DNA from: Heterostelium multicystogenum
Lineage: Eukaryota; Evosea; Eumycetozoa; Acytosteliales; Acytosteliaceae
Reading direction: 5' to 3'
Length of the DNA stretch: 33,636 nucleotides
Assembly (NCBI GenBank): GCA_003667245.1
Contig: RCNN01000296.1
Coordinates: 1-33,636 of the forward strand
Shown here: positions 1 to 12,074 of the stretch, in pieces
Layout of the letters: the number at the start of each line of letters is the position of its first letter
Numbering within the stretch: position 1 is the stretch's first letter
Program-made: the position numbers and the translations under genes
The notes under the pieces: generated by a model
Databases searched by the model: none
What the model saw: only the letters and a program-made list of their open reading frames with translations
Told to the model about the DNA's origin: nothing

Positions 1-1899
1 ATCTTGGTGTTTACGTGGGCGTTGAAGAATGATTGCATAAATGCATCATCTACAACTCCATTGAACCAATGACCTTTCCTGGTACGTCTCTGAAATAATA
101 CCAGCTGATTGCATTATGGTTGATTTCATCATATAATCTAACCATACGTCTGAGATGATAGGGGTGGGACATTATCATTCAATTGAACCGAATCTTGCAA
201 GCAATATGGAATGTTTACAATGTTTCCTATATACATGTCATTGTTGTAATCACTAATAGCTGCATCGAGAATGAATCTTACAAACGGGTCATTCCAACTG
301 TTCCAAGTTTCAAAAAGAATGGTGAGTAAACTTCCATGTTCGATCCAACCTGCTGCTGGTGAAATAGAGAGGGCTCGGTCTGGGAAATGGGTTGAGATTG
401 TCCATGTTCCATGTCCACCCATACTGTGTCCAGCATAAAGAATACGGTAAGGATCTGCACCAAATTGAGAGTGTAAATTCGATGGAACACCTGGTAAATT
501 ATCTGCAAGAGCATAGAGAGCTTCGAAAGCATTAAGGCAATCCCATTATTTTGCCAATCGAATCCATAATTTCTTCTGTTGGTGGGAATAGAGTCCATGA
601 GTAGTTTGTCTTAAGTATGCACCGGTCCAGGCGGTGGAGGCAGCTTCTACGCCAGCACCCATGAAGAGTCAGTAAAAACTGGGCACTTTGCCTCCATCAC
701 ATGCGTACAATGGTGGTGTGAGCAGCGGCATACTGTACAGATCCATCAAAGTCCAAGAAAGTGAAGATGTAAGCTTCTCCAAAAGGTTTACATGAGAAGT
801 TAAGTTGAATTGAAATATCATCTAACCCCGCATTGGTTGTTAAAGCAACTGGAAACTAAGTACATTATTTACACATTGTAATTGACCATTGGAAACTGAA
901 AGCTTGAAGTTAATTGGAGTCATTTGACCAACAGCAACTGGCTCAAGACGCTCGATAATATCCAATTGGAATGGATAGGGTGCAGTAACTTGTGTAACCT
1001 GGATTGGTAAATCAATCAAATTCAATACAGTGACTGAAGCATATGGGGAGGCCAATTGTCCTCCAACAATATCAGGGATCAAAATATCATTAATATAGAA
1101 AAAGAAAGGTGGAGCTGACTTTTCTACAGTTTGTACAGAGCAATAGAATCCAACACCTTCAGAACCAATTAAGCGGACTCTGACTGTGTGATTTCCTTCT
1201 GTTAAAATAGAACTTCCGACTGATTAAAATAGATGTTAGATTATTTGGTGGACATTATGTATTTCTTATTGATTTACTTACATGCAATTCCAGAACCATA
1301 GGAGTCTCCCATTTGTGGACATCATCGAGGTAGTATCTTGATATACCTTGACATTGAACAACAACAATTTGCTCGGTCGGAAGGTAGAAATCGGATAAAG
1401 CCCATCCTGCAAAATAGCTACCAGAAGAACCTGCCCATGCCTCGATTAATGGCCAGTTTACACCCTCAGATTCATTGTAGTTGATATTAACATTTCCATC
1501 TGGAACGACAATATTTGTCCAACCAGCTCTTCCATTATCAGTGATATCCGTTGGATAAGTTGTTTTGTCACCACGTGGAATTCCAGTGATACCACCAAAT
1601 GCATCTAAAACATCGTTTCCATCTTCTCTGGGTGCTGATGGAAATGGTCCAACTAAATAAATATTTATTTCATTAGTTCTATGGATTCATTCCTATATAT
1701 AGCCAGTTCGATTGGATCACTTACTTATATCCCAATTGGTCAAAACAAATTGAGAGTTCCAATCGATTGTATTAAGAGGTTTGCCTCTAACTTCAAAGTC
1801 TTCAGCTTTTTTAAATCTATTTTTACTCTCAATCGAGTAAGACTGAGATATAGATATAGATATACTAATTAGTATTACAAATAGTAATACAGATTTCAT
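1..1899 (-). CDS. Secreted prolyl-oligopeptidase-like alpha/beta hydrolase, C-terminus cut by window edge
   Basis: The chosen ATG (1899) begins MKSVLLFVILIS, a clear signal peptide; an in-frame ATG 14 codons upstream would bury it. Intron 1 (1653-1724) joins NWDI to IGPFPS. A second intron lies at about 1210-1281 (donor GTAAGT at 1281). The catalytic half follows: nucleophile elbow GHSMGGHG (Ser codon 423-425), a likely acid loop LNDNVPP near 170, and a catalytic-His motif GKGHWF near 80. This order (Ser, Asp, His) and these contexts fit the S9/prolyl-oligopeptidase-type hydrolase fold. The protein is probably secreted or lysosomal; the substrate is unknown. The frame breaks at about 850, 690, 590, 500, 150 and 85, yet the peptides on both sides continue the same protein, so these look like sequence errors. 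An esterase role cannot be excluded. Confidence 0.75.
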
Positions 1900-2190
1900 T
1901 TTTGAATAAATGTAAATTATAGAATTGTAAAAGTGTTGCACTACACTTTTTTGATTTGTTTATTAAATTTTTGGCATTCAATCATTTAATCAATCAATCG
2001 CCAACCACACTCCACTCATTGGGTTTATTTATTGTTTTTTTTTTTGTGATTGATTAATTTCCTTTCCAAAATAAAAATAAAAAAACATCCCAAGATTCCG
2101 ACAAGTTCAGTTTTTATTTTATCCGCCGCTCTTTGCAGTGGAACTTACCAAACCCACCCAACCACCGTCCCATCAATCACCAACGTACTA

Positions 2191-5100
2191 TTAATTGCAC
2201 ACTACTGGACTATGATAATTTTTATAGTCAAAGGAATTCTTGATCAGAATCATAATAAAATTAATAAATAACCGAATAGATGAATGAAAGAAATGATAGA
2301 TTGTTTGTTGATTTTTGTTTAAAGATAATAATATTATTATAATGGGTTTTGTTTTATATTCTTCTTTATTATTATTGGCTTCGTTGATGGTGGAACTTTC
2401 TGATTTAGCTTTGGTGAGAACGATAAATCTTAGGTAGATGATAAACATTGATAGAAGTATCAATCTTACCAGGACAAACACAACATCGAACACCTCGTAG
2501 ATGAATTTAGGTGAAAATACTGTCCATATGAACAGGTGGTATCGTTGTATCAAAATACAAAACACTGAATATAAAGACATTGGTCCATTTGATACCACAA
2601 TCAAGTAGACAACCAACCAGCGAATACCATTGTAATTCGTCCAATATATCATCAATAGATCTTGGTGTATTTAATGTTGGTTCACTTTGATTAATACTAT
2701 ATGGAAAATAAACAATATATTAATAAGATGACTTGATTGATTCGGGGTTTGCGTTGAGTTATGTCTTACTTATCGTTGGTATTCTTAATGGCAAGTCCTG
2801 AGTAGTAGGAGATTGATACGAAAAAGAAGAAGATAGGTGATGAATAGCCTATGACAAACGTCAATAGGCCTACTAAGTATTGGTTGTAGTCGATCAATCC
2901 AGTGTAGGAGCCAGAGATATCGATACTGGAGAGGGAGTTTGAATTACCAAGTGCAAAAGTATCCAAATTGGCCAAGCCAGTTGATACAAATAAGACCGAC
3001 AATAACACCTGTCATTCCACTTCTAGCTCTTCTACCAGTGTCCTCAAAGAGATATTTCAAGTAGTAGTGTGCGATAGCACCGTAGATAACAAACAAAAAC
3101 ATGTTATGAGTCTTGTGCAGTAGTAGGAATAGCATTGTAAGGTTGACAACGACCAGAGTCGGTACATATTTGAGGGTAACGATAAACCAAGATGGAGTCG
3201 GTGCCGAGCTTGAATTGGATAATGAACGATCCTAAGTGTATAGTGCTGTTAGTAGGTGAAGCAGTCCGAGCCGTAGGACGACAATAGGTGTTAGGACTTA
3301 CATTTTTACTGAAGAATGGGAAGGTTATAGTGATGAGCATTAAGAAAGCTATACAGATATAAACAAATCTTGCAATATATACTGACTCCACCATCTTCGC
3401 TGGGATATATTCCCATTTGAAACAAAATATAGCGATGGCACAGAGCACAATGATTAATTTATAAATGAAGCTTAGCTATAACAGAAAAATGATCCAAGGT
3501 TAATGGTGACTATTACCACTATTAGAGGCCTGACTATAAGTATTACTTACTTGTGATAGTATTCCTCCTCTTCTATATTTGAGTTTATCTAATATTCTAA
3601 AGATATATATTGCATGGTGCTGTTACGGATGCGAGCGATAAAATCCAAAGTGAAGCATGTGAAATGTTGTTGTTGGAGGTCAAGAACTTGGCAATATCGA
3701 TATAGGTATATTCATGAAGTAGTGCCTGGTCATCAAGCCATTTTGATTCCAGTTTGATTCCACACTCTGACAACTCTCAGTCCCACCAGAATTCCTAGCA
3801 AAATAAACATCTGGCGAAGACTATCTTTATAGAGCTTCGGGCTGTGATTGGTGATTTTGTAGAGAATGGATACAGAGTGAGGAGCAAGCTGCAGCAGTAT
3901 GACTGATACAGTCAGGAAGTACCAGGTCTGGTGCTCTTCCTCCACCAAGCTGCTTCCAAACAAACTGATGAGATGGATGATGGTTCCAATAATGATAATG
4001 TACTTCTCCTTACGGAGCTGAAGTGGCGAGAGCGATGGATAGGTGAGGAGCTTGAGGTTGTTCTTTGAAAAAAAATACATTAAATCCAATCAATAGCGAA
4101 AGGGCGGTGAATACAAAGCTGAGCACTCCAAAACTTAAACTCATCCTCACAAAAGTAGTTGTAGTCTGTCTGTCCACTCATGCAAGTTAATGTAAAGTGG
4201 ATTCCAAGGAGAACCACCAAGAACAGGATAAATACTATGGCAAATGCAATTCCTTTTATCTCAAGATTGACCTGGTGATCATTCATAGCAATCGTGGCAA
4301 TGGTCACGAGTAGTGTCACACAACGCTGATGATCCAATCAGCAGGATTCCAATGAGAAGAAGATCGTCGTCAAACGAGGTAAGCAGCGACGAGAACTCGC
4401 CTTGCAACTCATCCAAGAATCTGATGTAAAGACCTGCTGCATTCTCATGGAAATGAGAATGGGTTGGTAGAGAGTGACCATGAGCTGTGGTATTGTTGCG
4501 CTTCATTAAAGAGCTTTAGTAACTCACCAAATCTTGGGCTTGGCTGGCATGTCATTTTTCCAAAACAATGGATTGTGCTTTAGAATGTTGATCTGCTGTT
4601 GACAGTTGATTTCGAGCGAACGAAGATATTGTTTCTTCAGGCAAGAACTTTTCAAAGAGCTCAGGTATGATTCTTCCAAGACTGTTTATTGGGATTGGAA
4701 GGTTGAGGAGCATTGAAAGCGATGGGACCAAAATCGACTTGATTGATTTCCGATGGTGGTTTAGGTGGGAATGGTAAGAGAATTCTGCCACTGTTTTCAT
4801 CGTGATCATGTACGTTCTCATGCTCACCCATGATTATCGCTGTGTTTCTTAACATCGTTCTGGTGGTCATACAATGAGCTTATCATAATTAGTACTGCTG
4901 AAGTCTCTGAATCTGTTGATCCACCATGATTTCCAATCTATAAAACAACCGTTAGAATGAGTATGACATATGTGATTTAATGTACTTACTTCATTCATTC
5001 CGTGATCACTACACAATATGAAGAGAGTTGGCAGAGGTTTGGCGATAGTTTTCATTATATTTCGATTCATTCAAATATCTCTGCATCGCAAGTTCATCTC

Positions 5101-5988
5101 TTCTGACAATGTTTTGGTGAATTCTCTGCACAATGGCATCGATCTCTGCTTGTTTTGGTCCCATCAATGGGCTGTATGGACCTTCAAGATGGTCCAATAT
5201 GATCCAATCCAAGATAATGTAGGAACATAGCGTCCCAATCATCGTTTTCAAATTCTTCATCAAGGTGTCTCGTTACATTATTATCCACTTCTACTGTATC
5301 CTAAATAATGAAAGATGGCATTAGCGACAAAGTCAGGTACTTTTAATCAGAGTCAACTTACGGCAACATAAAAGCTGGTGGTTCCATCCGCTCGTTTAAA
5401 AATGGTCGGAAATAGCTTCAACCAGGTGTCGTCGCCAAAGAATATCATTGATTTACCTGCATTTTTCATTGGTGGAGTAATATTGTCATCCCGCAGATCT
5501 TTGCTATTAAAGTTATATATGAAAATCAACAAAGCTTGGAATTCCACCAGACAGCAATGCCTTTAATTCTCGCAGTGTTACAGTGGGTGCGTTTGGCACG
5601 CGCAATAAAAGAGTGTGTTTTGCCAGCATCTATCAAGGATTTAGTGTAGTTCATCGCCAGCTCGTCCTCACCAAAAATAAAACTGGATCTAAATGCATCT
5701 ACAACCATAAACACCAGTTTATCAAACTGAGGTTCAACCTTGATATTATATCTATAGGAATGGACACCAGATTAGTTTCCATGGATTGGATATTAATTTA
5801 CTATATGCAGACTTACGTCGAACACAAGAGGGTTGATATTGATCAAAACTGTTATATCCTTGTATCATTGATTTCCGTGGAAAGAATCCTCTGGCAAACA
5901 TGAATATACCGAGAATCTGTGATATGATGAGAACCATTGACACCAAAGACATGGCTCTCACTCTCGATTTGGTTGATTCTTCTTTCAT
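2191..5988 (-). CDS. pigG: GPI ethanolamine phosphate transferase 2 (PIG-G/GPI7-like)
   Basis: An ER multi-pass enzyme that adds ethanolamine phosphate to the second mannose of GPI anchors. ATG 5988 gives a short basic tail and one membrane segment, then RGFFPRKS, which matches the PIG-G N-terminus. The lumenal alkaline-phosphatase-fold domain follows: VDAFRSSFIFGED, HSFIARAK, FFGDDTWLKLFP, DGTTSFYVA, VDNNVTRHLDEE, LGLDHIGHLEGP, and metal-binding SDHGMNE joined across an intron (4938-4989) to IGNHGGS. The C-terminal half (about 4500-2400) is hydrophobic with many membrane segments and contains GNSNSLSSIDISGSYTGL and LFIWTVFSPKF, both typical of PIG-G rather than PIG-N or PIG-O. Another intron is at 5752-5816. 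Several single-base frame breaks interrupt it. The final exon boundary is uncertain; the last hydrophilic residues down to 2191 may be intronic or 3'UTR. Confidence 0.88.
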
Positions 5989-6686
5989 TGATTCCGGTAG
6001 ACTTTGAGAGTATCTGCGGCTGCTGTGTTTTGGTAGTCTTCCAATGTTGTTGAATTATAATTACTATTGTTGATTGGTGATACAGTGTCTAGATTAGGTA
6101 ATTGTATTTGATGATCACCCACCATCGATACTACTGTGACTATGACCCAAATGGATATGTGTTATTACCGCTGCCAATGCTATGATTTAAGTATGTTGAT
6201 GACTGCTATTCAAGCTGCTGCTGTTTACTAGTTGTTGTTGCTGTTGCTGCTGGCTGCTGCTTGCTGGGCTGTTGTTATCAAAAGTGAAGTCGTCATTATC
6301 GAAATGTATATTTGTCTTTGAATATGAAATATTTTGCCTTGTTTGTGCTGATTGGGGGTGCATGTGGTAATGTATTATTAACACTATTGATGTTGTAGTT
6401 GTTGTTGTTGAATGTAGTAGTACTGTTAGTAGTGGCTTCTTCATTGAAATACAGTAGGGTATCTGTTGGATCACTTAGTTTCCTATTCTTAAAATAGGAC
6501 TGTCTCTCAAATGCATGGTTACTACTTCTGCTTATAAGACTTGAGAGTTGCGTTGTGTGTCCCGAATGTGTTGTCATCATCTCCTGCCGCAGCTATAGTA
6601 GTAGCCGGAATACCATTATTGCTAGATGAAGAAGTAGACGACAATGATTCATTTGAATCATTCGGCTTCCTTGTACCCTTTGCCAT
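5989..6686 (-). CDS. Ser/Asn/Gln-rich coding stretch; N-terminal extension of PIG-G or a separate low-complexity protein
   Basis: From ATG 6686 (MAKGTRKPNDSNESLSST) low-complexity protein can be read almost to the PIG-G start by changing frame about four times (near 6530, 6340, 6190, 6130). It includes RKLSDPTDTLLYFNEE, NNNNYNINSVNN and a seven-Gln run near 6235. Just before 5988 two frames stay open: one ends DTLKVYRNQ with a TGA overlapping the PIG-G ATG; the other reads SSRRYSQSLPES straight into PIG-G. An ATGA overlap of two genes would be strange in a eukaryote, so a disordered cytosolic extension of PIG-G is the simpler reading, but no PIG-G known to me has one this long. No function is assigned. 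Confidence 0.45.
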
Positions 6687-7147
6687 AGTTTCAATTAATG
6701 AAGCCAACCTGTCTATCCTAAGCAATCCAATGCTCAATGCTCTATTCTTCCTTCCTACTCCTTAGTATTCCAAATATAGATCCTTAGTTTAAGCCTAAAC
6801 AACGTGGTGTTAGACTTGTCAAAGTAAGAAGTAAGTAAGTAAATAGTAAGTAATTAGATATCTAATTAACTTAAAGATTAGATTAACTAAAAACTAAACA
6901 CTATTATTTTGAAAATACTTATAAAAAAACTAAAAATTAGTGGTTCTGTTTGGTTAAGTTGAACTGGCAATTGGGGAAGTGGTGGTTGGTGTGGCTGCTG
7001 ATATTGACGCGCTGGTTGTCAACGTGTTTGTTTGTGTTGTATTCAGCTAAACATTTTGTTGGAACCGATACCCCACACGAAGATACGACACTCTACAATA
7101 ACTTACACCCTACTACTCCTTACTCTATAGTACATCTTAGCTTAGCT
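6687..7147. promoter_or_regulatory. Divergent intergenic region between PIG-G side and MutS
   Basis: About 460 bases separate the minus-strand Ser/Asn-rich start (6686) from the plus-strand MutS candidate start (7148). It holds A+T-rich runs (GTAAGTAAGTAAATAG near 6830, AAAAAAC near 6925), and should contain both promoters. A plus-strand open frame beginning at a non-ATG codon at 6950 has odd Trp-rich composition and was not accepted. No specific binding site was recognised. Confidence 0.4.
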
Positions 7148-10100
7148 ATGTATGCACTTCATAACTTTGCTAAATTAAATCATCTTAGTCGTCGTTGTTG
7201 TTGTTCCTCTTCGTTCTCCTATGCATCTGCAAATGCACCTTACCTATAGATATGCATACTTAAACTATTGTACTAGCAATAGAATTAAGCAATAATGGTA
7301 TCAACAGCAGTGACAATAGCTCCAAAAGTAAAGTAAAGGGTAGCATCATCAGTAAAAATAGAGTCGATGCCTCTCCTAAAGTTGAGGTTGATGCAGATCT
7401 GGCAGACGATGTTGCTGTTAAAAGCCAGATTGCCAAAGATGCATCATTGGACTCGCAGCACGTTACTCCTGCGATGCTGCAATATCAACACTTCAAGCCA
7501 AAAGTATCCAAAGCATATATTGTTTGTTTAGAATAGGTGATTTCTATGAGATGTTTTATGAAGATGCCAAAGAAGTATCATCACTCCTACATATTACTGT
7601 AAATATTATATATGATTATTGTGCAATTGATTCGATTCGACGAGCCAGTATAAACTAATTGCATAGCTGTTCAGTTGACAACAAGAGGCATTAAATCAAC
7701 GAAAAATGAAATACCGATGTGTGGCTTCCCACACCACTCGTCCGAGTCGTACATTGACAAGCTGATTCGCCTCGGAAAAACAGTGGCCGTCTGTGACCAA
7801 GTCGAGGATGTCAAGGCAAGAAGTGGCCGTGGAAGCAAGGTCGTAAAGAGAGATGTGGTTCGTGTCTACACGCCTGGCACTGTAACCGAGGATCGCTTCC
7901 TACAACACCAGCATCACCATCAAAACAACTATTTGCTCTCTATTGTACCGGATGGAATCAAGCAAAAGTCACTTTCAACACTGCCCAAGAACTTCCAATT
8001 CGACCAATCACAAAAGTTTGCACTCTCATGGCTGGACATCAGTACAGGCTCATTCAATGTATCCGAGACAACACGTAAGTATCTACTGAACTTCTCTATC
8101 TACCTATTCCACTCAATTCTAATCAAATTGTTCAATGAACGAACAGTGGATTGCTTGGCTGGAGAACTCTACAGAATATCACCCTCTGAAATATTGTTGG
8201 CTCAGTCATTGGCCAATTGTGATCAGCTCTATGGTATTTTGAAACCTTATCTCCTCAGCACAATGGATGACCTAAGCATGTTTTACTTGAACAAAGATAT
8301 ATTCCAAGAGGCGTTTGGGTCGATTACTTTGATCCTGAGGACCAATTCCCTGAATTCTCTGAGAGCCAACTAGGCTCTGTTACGTCTATTTTACATTATA
8401 TTTTCAGTACTCAGCTTGGAATAATACCGCATATCGATCTACCTCAAACTTATTCAACGCAGACAAACATGTTTATTGATCACTCAACTAGAAATTCTTT
8501 AGAGCTTACCAAGACATTCCAAGGAGTACGAAAGGGAAGCTTGCTTGACACAATCGATAAGACTATTACATCTACTGCGAGCAGACTACTACACTCGAGA
8601 CTACGTAAGCAATATCTTTGTTTGCAATGGTGCCACAACTACTGCTTGACGATTAACCAATCTAATTCAAGAATCCCCAAGTCTGTCAATTGTAGAAATT
8701 AATCAAAGATTGGATTTGGTTGAGTACTTCCATGATCGACCCAGCCTCATTAAAGAAATTAGAAAACACTTGATGAAATGCTACGATTTGGAAAGATGTA
8801 TTCAAAGAGTTTATATGAAGCGAGCTGGCCCAAGAGATTTGTCATCAATTGCCTCTACACTTGGTTCCTTAACATTTATTAAATCACTCTTGTTAGATAG
8901 CCTGAAGAAATCGCAAAAAGGTGGCAACCAATTCGATCGCGAAATCAAAACACTTACAGACAACATCGCAAACTTTGACGAACTGTTGGACACACTTTCG
9001 GATGCTTTGGTTGACAACCCTCCGTTTATTGTGTCGGATGGTGGTTTTATTCAGGCTGGCTTCTCAAAGGAGCTGGATGAATTACTGAATTTCAACAAAG
9101 ATAGCAAGTCGATCATAGACCAACTCCAAATCGATCTTAGAAAACAACTTTCAATTTCAACTCTAAAAATCAAATATAACCAATCGATTGGATACTATAT
9201 AGAAATTCTATCTGGTAACAGAGAAAAGATTCCCAGCAATTTCATTCATGTTCAAACTCTCATGAGCCACATGCGATTCAAAATCAAGCACACTGATTGA
9301 ATTAGAGGAGAAAATCAATCGTTCTTCTTCAATGGCTGTTGAGATTGAGCAAAAGATCTTCAATCAACTCTCGAGCACGGTGACAGATAGATATGGAGAG
9401 AAAATTAAAAAAGCTAGTCAAGCAATGGCTAAAATCGATATATCATGTGCATTGGCCTTAATTGCACTCGAGAGAAGCTATAGCAGACCAATCTTAAAAG
9501 AAAAGTAATTATTTCAAGATATTCTATGATGTGTTCTCTCACTAATCAACTCTTCATTAGTCCAATTTTAAACATTGTAGGTGGTAGACATCCAACTGTT
9601 GAATATTCACAATTGATTAAAACTGGCACAATGAAAACAATTTGTAACAAATGATTGCCATTTGGATATTGACAAAGACTCTCTATTATGGTTGATTACT
9701 GGTCCAAATATGGGTGGAAAAGTGAGTACTTATATCTTGAGACAGTATGAAGATCAAACTCTAATTTTTCTATTCAAGTCTACTTTTTTAAGACAAAATG
9801 CATTAATTTCAATTATGGCGCAAATTGGAAGTTTTGTACCTGCTGATCGAGCTGAAATTGGTATTGTTGATAGTATCTTCAGCAGAGTTGGGTCAAGCGA
9901 TGATCTTGCAAATGATAGATCAACCTTTATGGTTGAAATGATTGAAACTGCTTCGATTTTGAAAAAAAGCAACCAAACAATCACTGGTTATCATGGATGA
10001 AGTTGGAAGAGGAACATCAACTCTGGATGGACTTGCAATTGCACAATCGATTATTGAATATCTCGATTCTATTAAATGTCGTACTCTTTTTGCTACACAC

Positions 10101-10325
10101 TACCATGAGCTCACTAAACTATCAACAATTCTGGAAAAGTTAAAATGTCACGCGCTTGCTGTGAAGGAATCAAATGGAGAGTTGCTTTTCACTCATAAAA
10201 TAATGCCTGGCGTCTCGAATAAATCCTATGGCATATTTTGTGCACAATTAGCAGGTATGCCACCGGCCATCATCAAAAGGGCAAATCATCTTTTACTAAA
10301 ATTGGAAGAAAAGGAAAACAAATAA
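7148..10325 (+). CDS. msh1: MutS-family mismatch repair ATPase, bacterial/mitochondrial type (MSH1-like)
   Basis: Mismatch recognition domain: [29 protein letters not shown], then [15 protein letters not shown], which is closer to alphaproteobacterial MutS than to eukaryotic MSH2-6. Connector, core/clamp and ATPase domains follow: Walker A GPNMGGK/STF split by an intron (9722-9778), [10 protein letters not shown], Walker [23 protein letters not shown]. Other introns: 7600-7674, 8075-8146 (in frame), 8605-8671, 9505-9560. About five frame breaks (7500, 8320, 9287, 9640, 9985) occur between otherwise perfect matches. It ends LEEKENK at 10325, with no plant-type GIY-YIG tail. ATG 7148 gives an Arg/Ser-rich, acid-free leader resembling a mitochondrial presequence, but its link to the body (from about 7294) is broken, so the start is tentative. 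Likely role: mitochondrial DNA mismatch repair. Confidence 0.88.
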
Positions 10326-10496
10326 AAAATAGGTTATAATTATATGATTTTTATTTCATTTTATTTTTATTTATATCAATATATACAACTTAATATTTTT
10401 ATCTTTGTTAGGTTGATTTCATTTTTGTACCAAAATCCTGGATCTTTGGATGTCTTTAGTTGGTGTTGTTGGTGTATTTGTTTTTTTTTTGTTTGA

Positions 10497-11546
10497 TTAT
10501 TTATGTAGGTCATTTCCAGGAATTGGCATTCTTGGATCTGGATATTGCATATTCCATTGATTGAATGGGTTGGTATTAGTATTGTTATTGGTATTTGCTC
10601 CATAGTAACTTTGGCTGGGCATGTAAAGTGGAGGTGTATTTTGGTTTGAGGTGTTGGTGGTTGTCGAGATTGGACTTAAGCTGGGATGATATGTATTCAT
10701 CAAAGGACTCATTTGTTGTACGGTTTGCATAGGAAGAGTTGTTGGCAAAGGAGTTAATGTATTCGTACCTCTTGAATTGCCAATGTTGTAGGTTTGTGAG
10801 GGATGAGGGTGAGCTTGGTAGGGACTATAGCTGAAAGATGGATATCTTGTTTGGGCATATCTTCTAGATCCAGGAAAATCGGGATCTCGGGGGTAATTGT
10901 TTAACGATTGAAAAATAGGAGTCTGTACAACAGGCATTGGCGATACCTCCTCCATGAAATTAAATGGAAGGACAACAGTCGGTGGAGATTCAATTGTCGG
11001 ATGTAATGGTGCTATTAGATGGCTATTATTGCTTGTGTTGGTAATGTAATTGTTATTATGATGGTGTGGATGAGGTTTATCTTTTAGATAGTGGCGCAGA
11101 AGAAGGTCATCTTGTTCAATTTGGGATGTGGGGTCGGCCAGGGCAAACTCCCAGAGTTTAAAATCAGACTCCTCGTCTTGCAGTGTGAGTGTCCGTTTAA
11201 AACCTTTATATTATTGTTTTCATCTTTTATTTTGGTAACGACTCCATTTTGTTTCCAAGATGGGCCACCATTATTTTTCTTCTTCTTTTTTTGTAGTCAC
11301 CTCCAGTTTGGTATCTCTTGACAAAATGAAGATCTCCATCTGTTAATTTTAAATTTACATTAGTCAATCTATACTTTAATAATAAGTTTCATTAAAAATT
11401 TACCTGAAGGAGCTCTTATGGACTCAGTTTCATTAAGTACCTTTGATGTCTCGTCCATTGAGAGTGACAACTTTTCCGGCAGCATAATCCTCAAGAACAT
11501 CTTCTATAATAAAAGTCCTTTGGCTCTTAATAATAAAAACCGCCAT
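10497..11546 (-). CDS. Putative nuclear protein with basic NAC-like region and Pro/Asn/Thr-rich tail
   Basis: ATG 11546 starts MAVFIIKSQRTFIIEDVLED; a frame break near 11460 leads to MDETSKVLNETES. An intron (11340-11403) is followed by HFVKRYQTGG, the basic block KKRRRKNNGGPSWKQNG, VTKIKDENN, then (one break near 11170) DFKLWEFALAD, QDDLLLRHYLKDK, a His/Asn stretch and a long disordered tail rich in P, N, T and Y ending at 10497. The order W-K-x-x-G, then W-E-F-x-L-A-D, then D-D-x-x-x-R-x-Y-x-K resembles the second half of plant NAC DNA-binding domains. That is pattern recognition only. Otherwise it is an unidentified basic protein, probably nuclear. Confidence 0.6.
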
Positions 11547-12074
11547 ATTTTAAATTTGAATTTAAATTTTCAAATTAATTAATCAATATATGGATGGATG
11601 GAGATGATATGGTACGGTAGGGTGGTAGAAGAAAAAAGTTATTTTGGGTTTGATTTGATTTGATTTGATTAGGTTTGGATTGATTTGGGTTTGGATTTAT
11701 AAAAGTAAAAACAAAAAGTAAGTGGACACCTATTTATAAAGAAAATACAAATTTGAGTAGTAGATGGATTTAAAAGAAGGAAGGATTAATCAATTTATAA
11801 AGTGCAGTAAGTGGTATATTGTTACTATTATGATTTAATTATTAATTATTATATTAATATTTATATAAATAAATAATGTTTTTTTTTATAAATTTTTGGT
11901 TTTTTCCTTTCTATTTCTTTTGGTTGTTATAGATGTCTTGTTATAAATGCTACTGGTTTATTAATAATTGATACATTGGTATAAAATGCTGTGTTGTGCA
12001 TCCTGTTTACAGAAAGATACCACTACATCCATAATTAATATTTTAATAAATTGGTATCCATTAGATGATATTAA
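11547..12074. other. Intergenic, A+T-rich
   Basis: Upstream of the NAC-like gene and downstream of the unidentified gene at 12075. It contains tandem GATTTGATTT-type repeats near 11645-11700, long A/T runs near 11820-11910, and no reading frame I could support. The promoter of the 11546 start should lie at its left end. Confidence 0.4.

Noticed and set aside
1681..1872. Plus-strand open frame at the 5' end of the hydrolase gene
   Set aside because: It overlaps the signal-peptide exon and intron of the better supported minus-strand gene.
5018..5230. Plus-strand open frame
   Set aside because: It is the complement of the PIG-G catalytic region (LDHIGHLEGP) and has no motif of its own.
6950..7249. 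Plus-strand open frame of 99 codons
   Set aside because: It begins at a non-ATG codon with Trp/Leu-rich low-plausibility sequence; only its last part, from ATG 7148, looks like a presequence.
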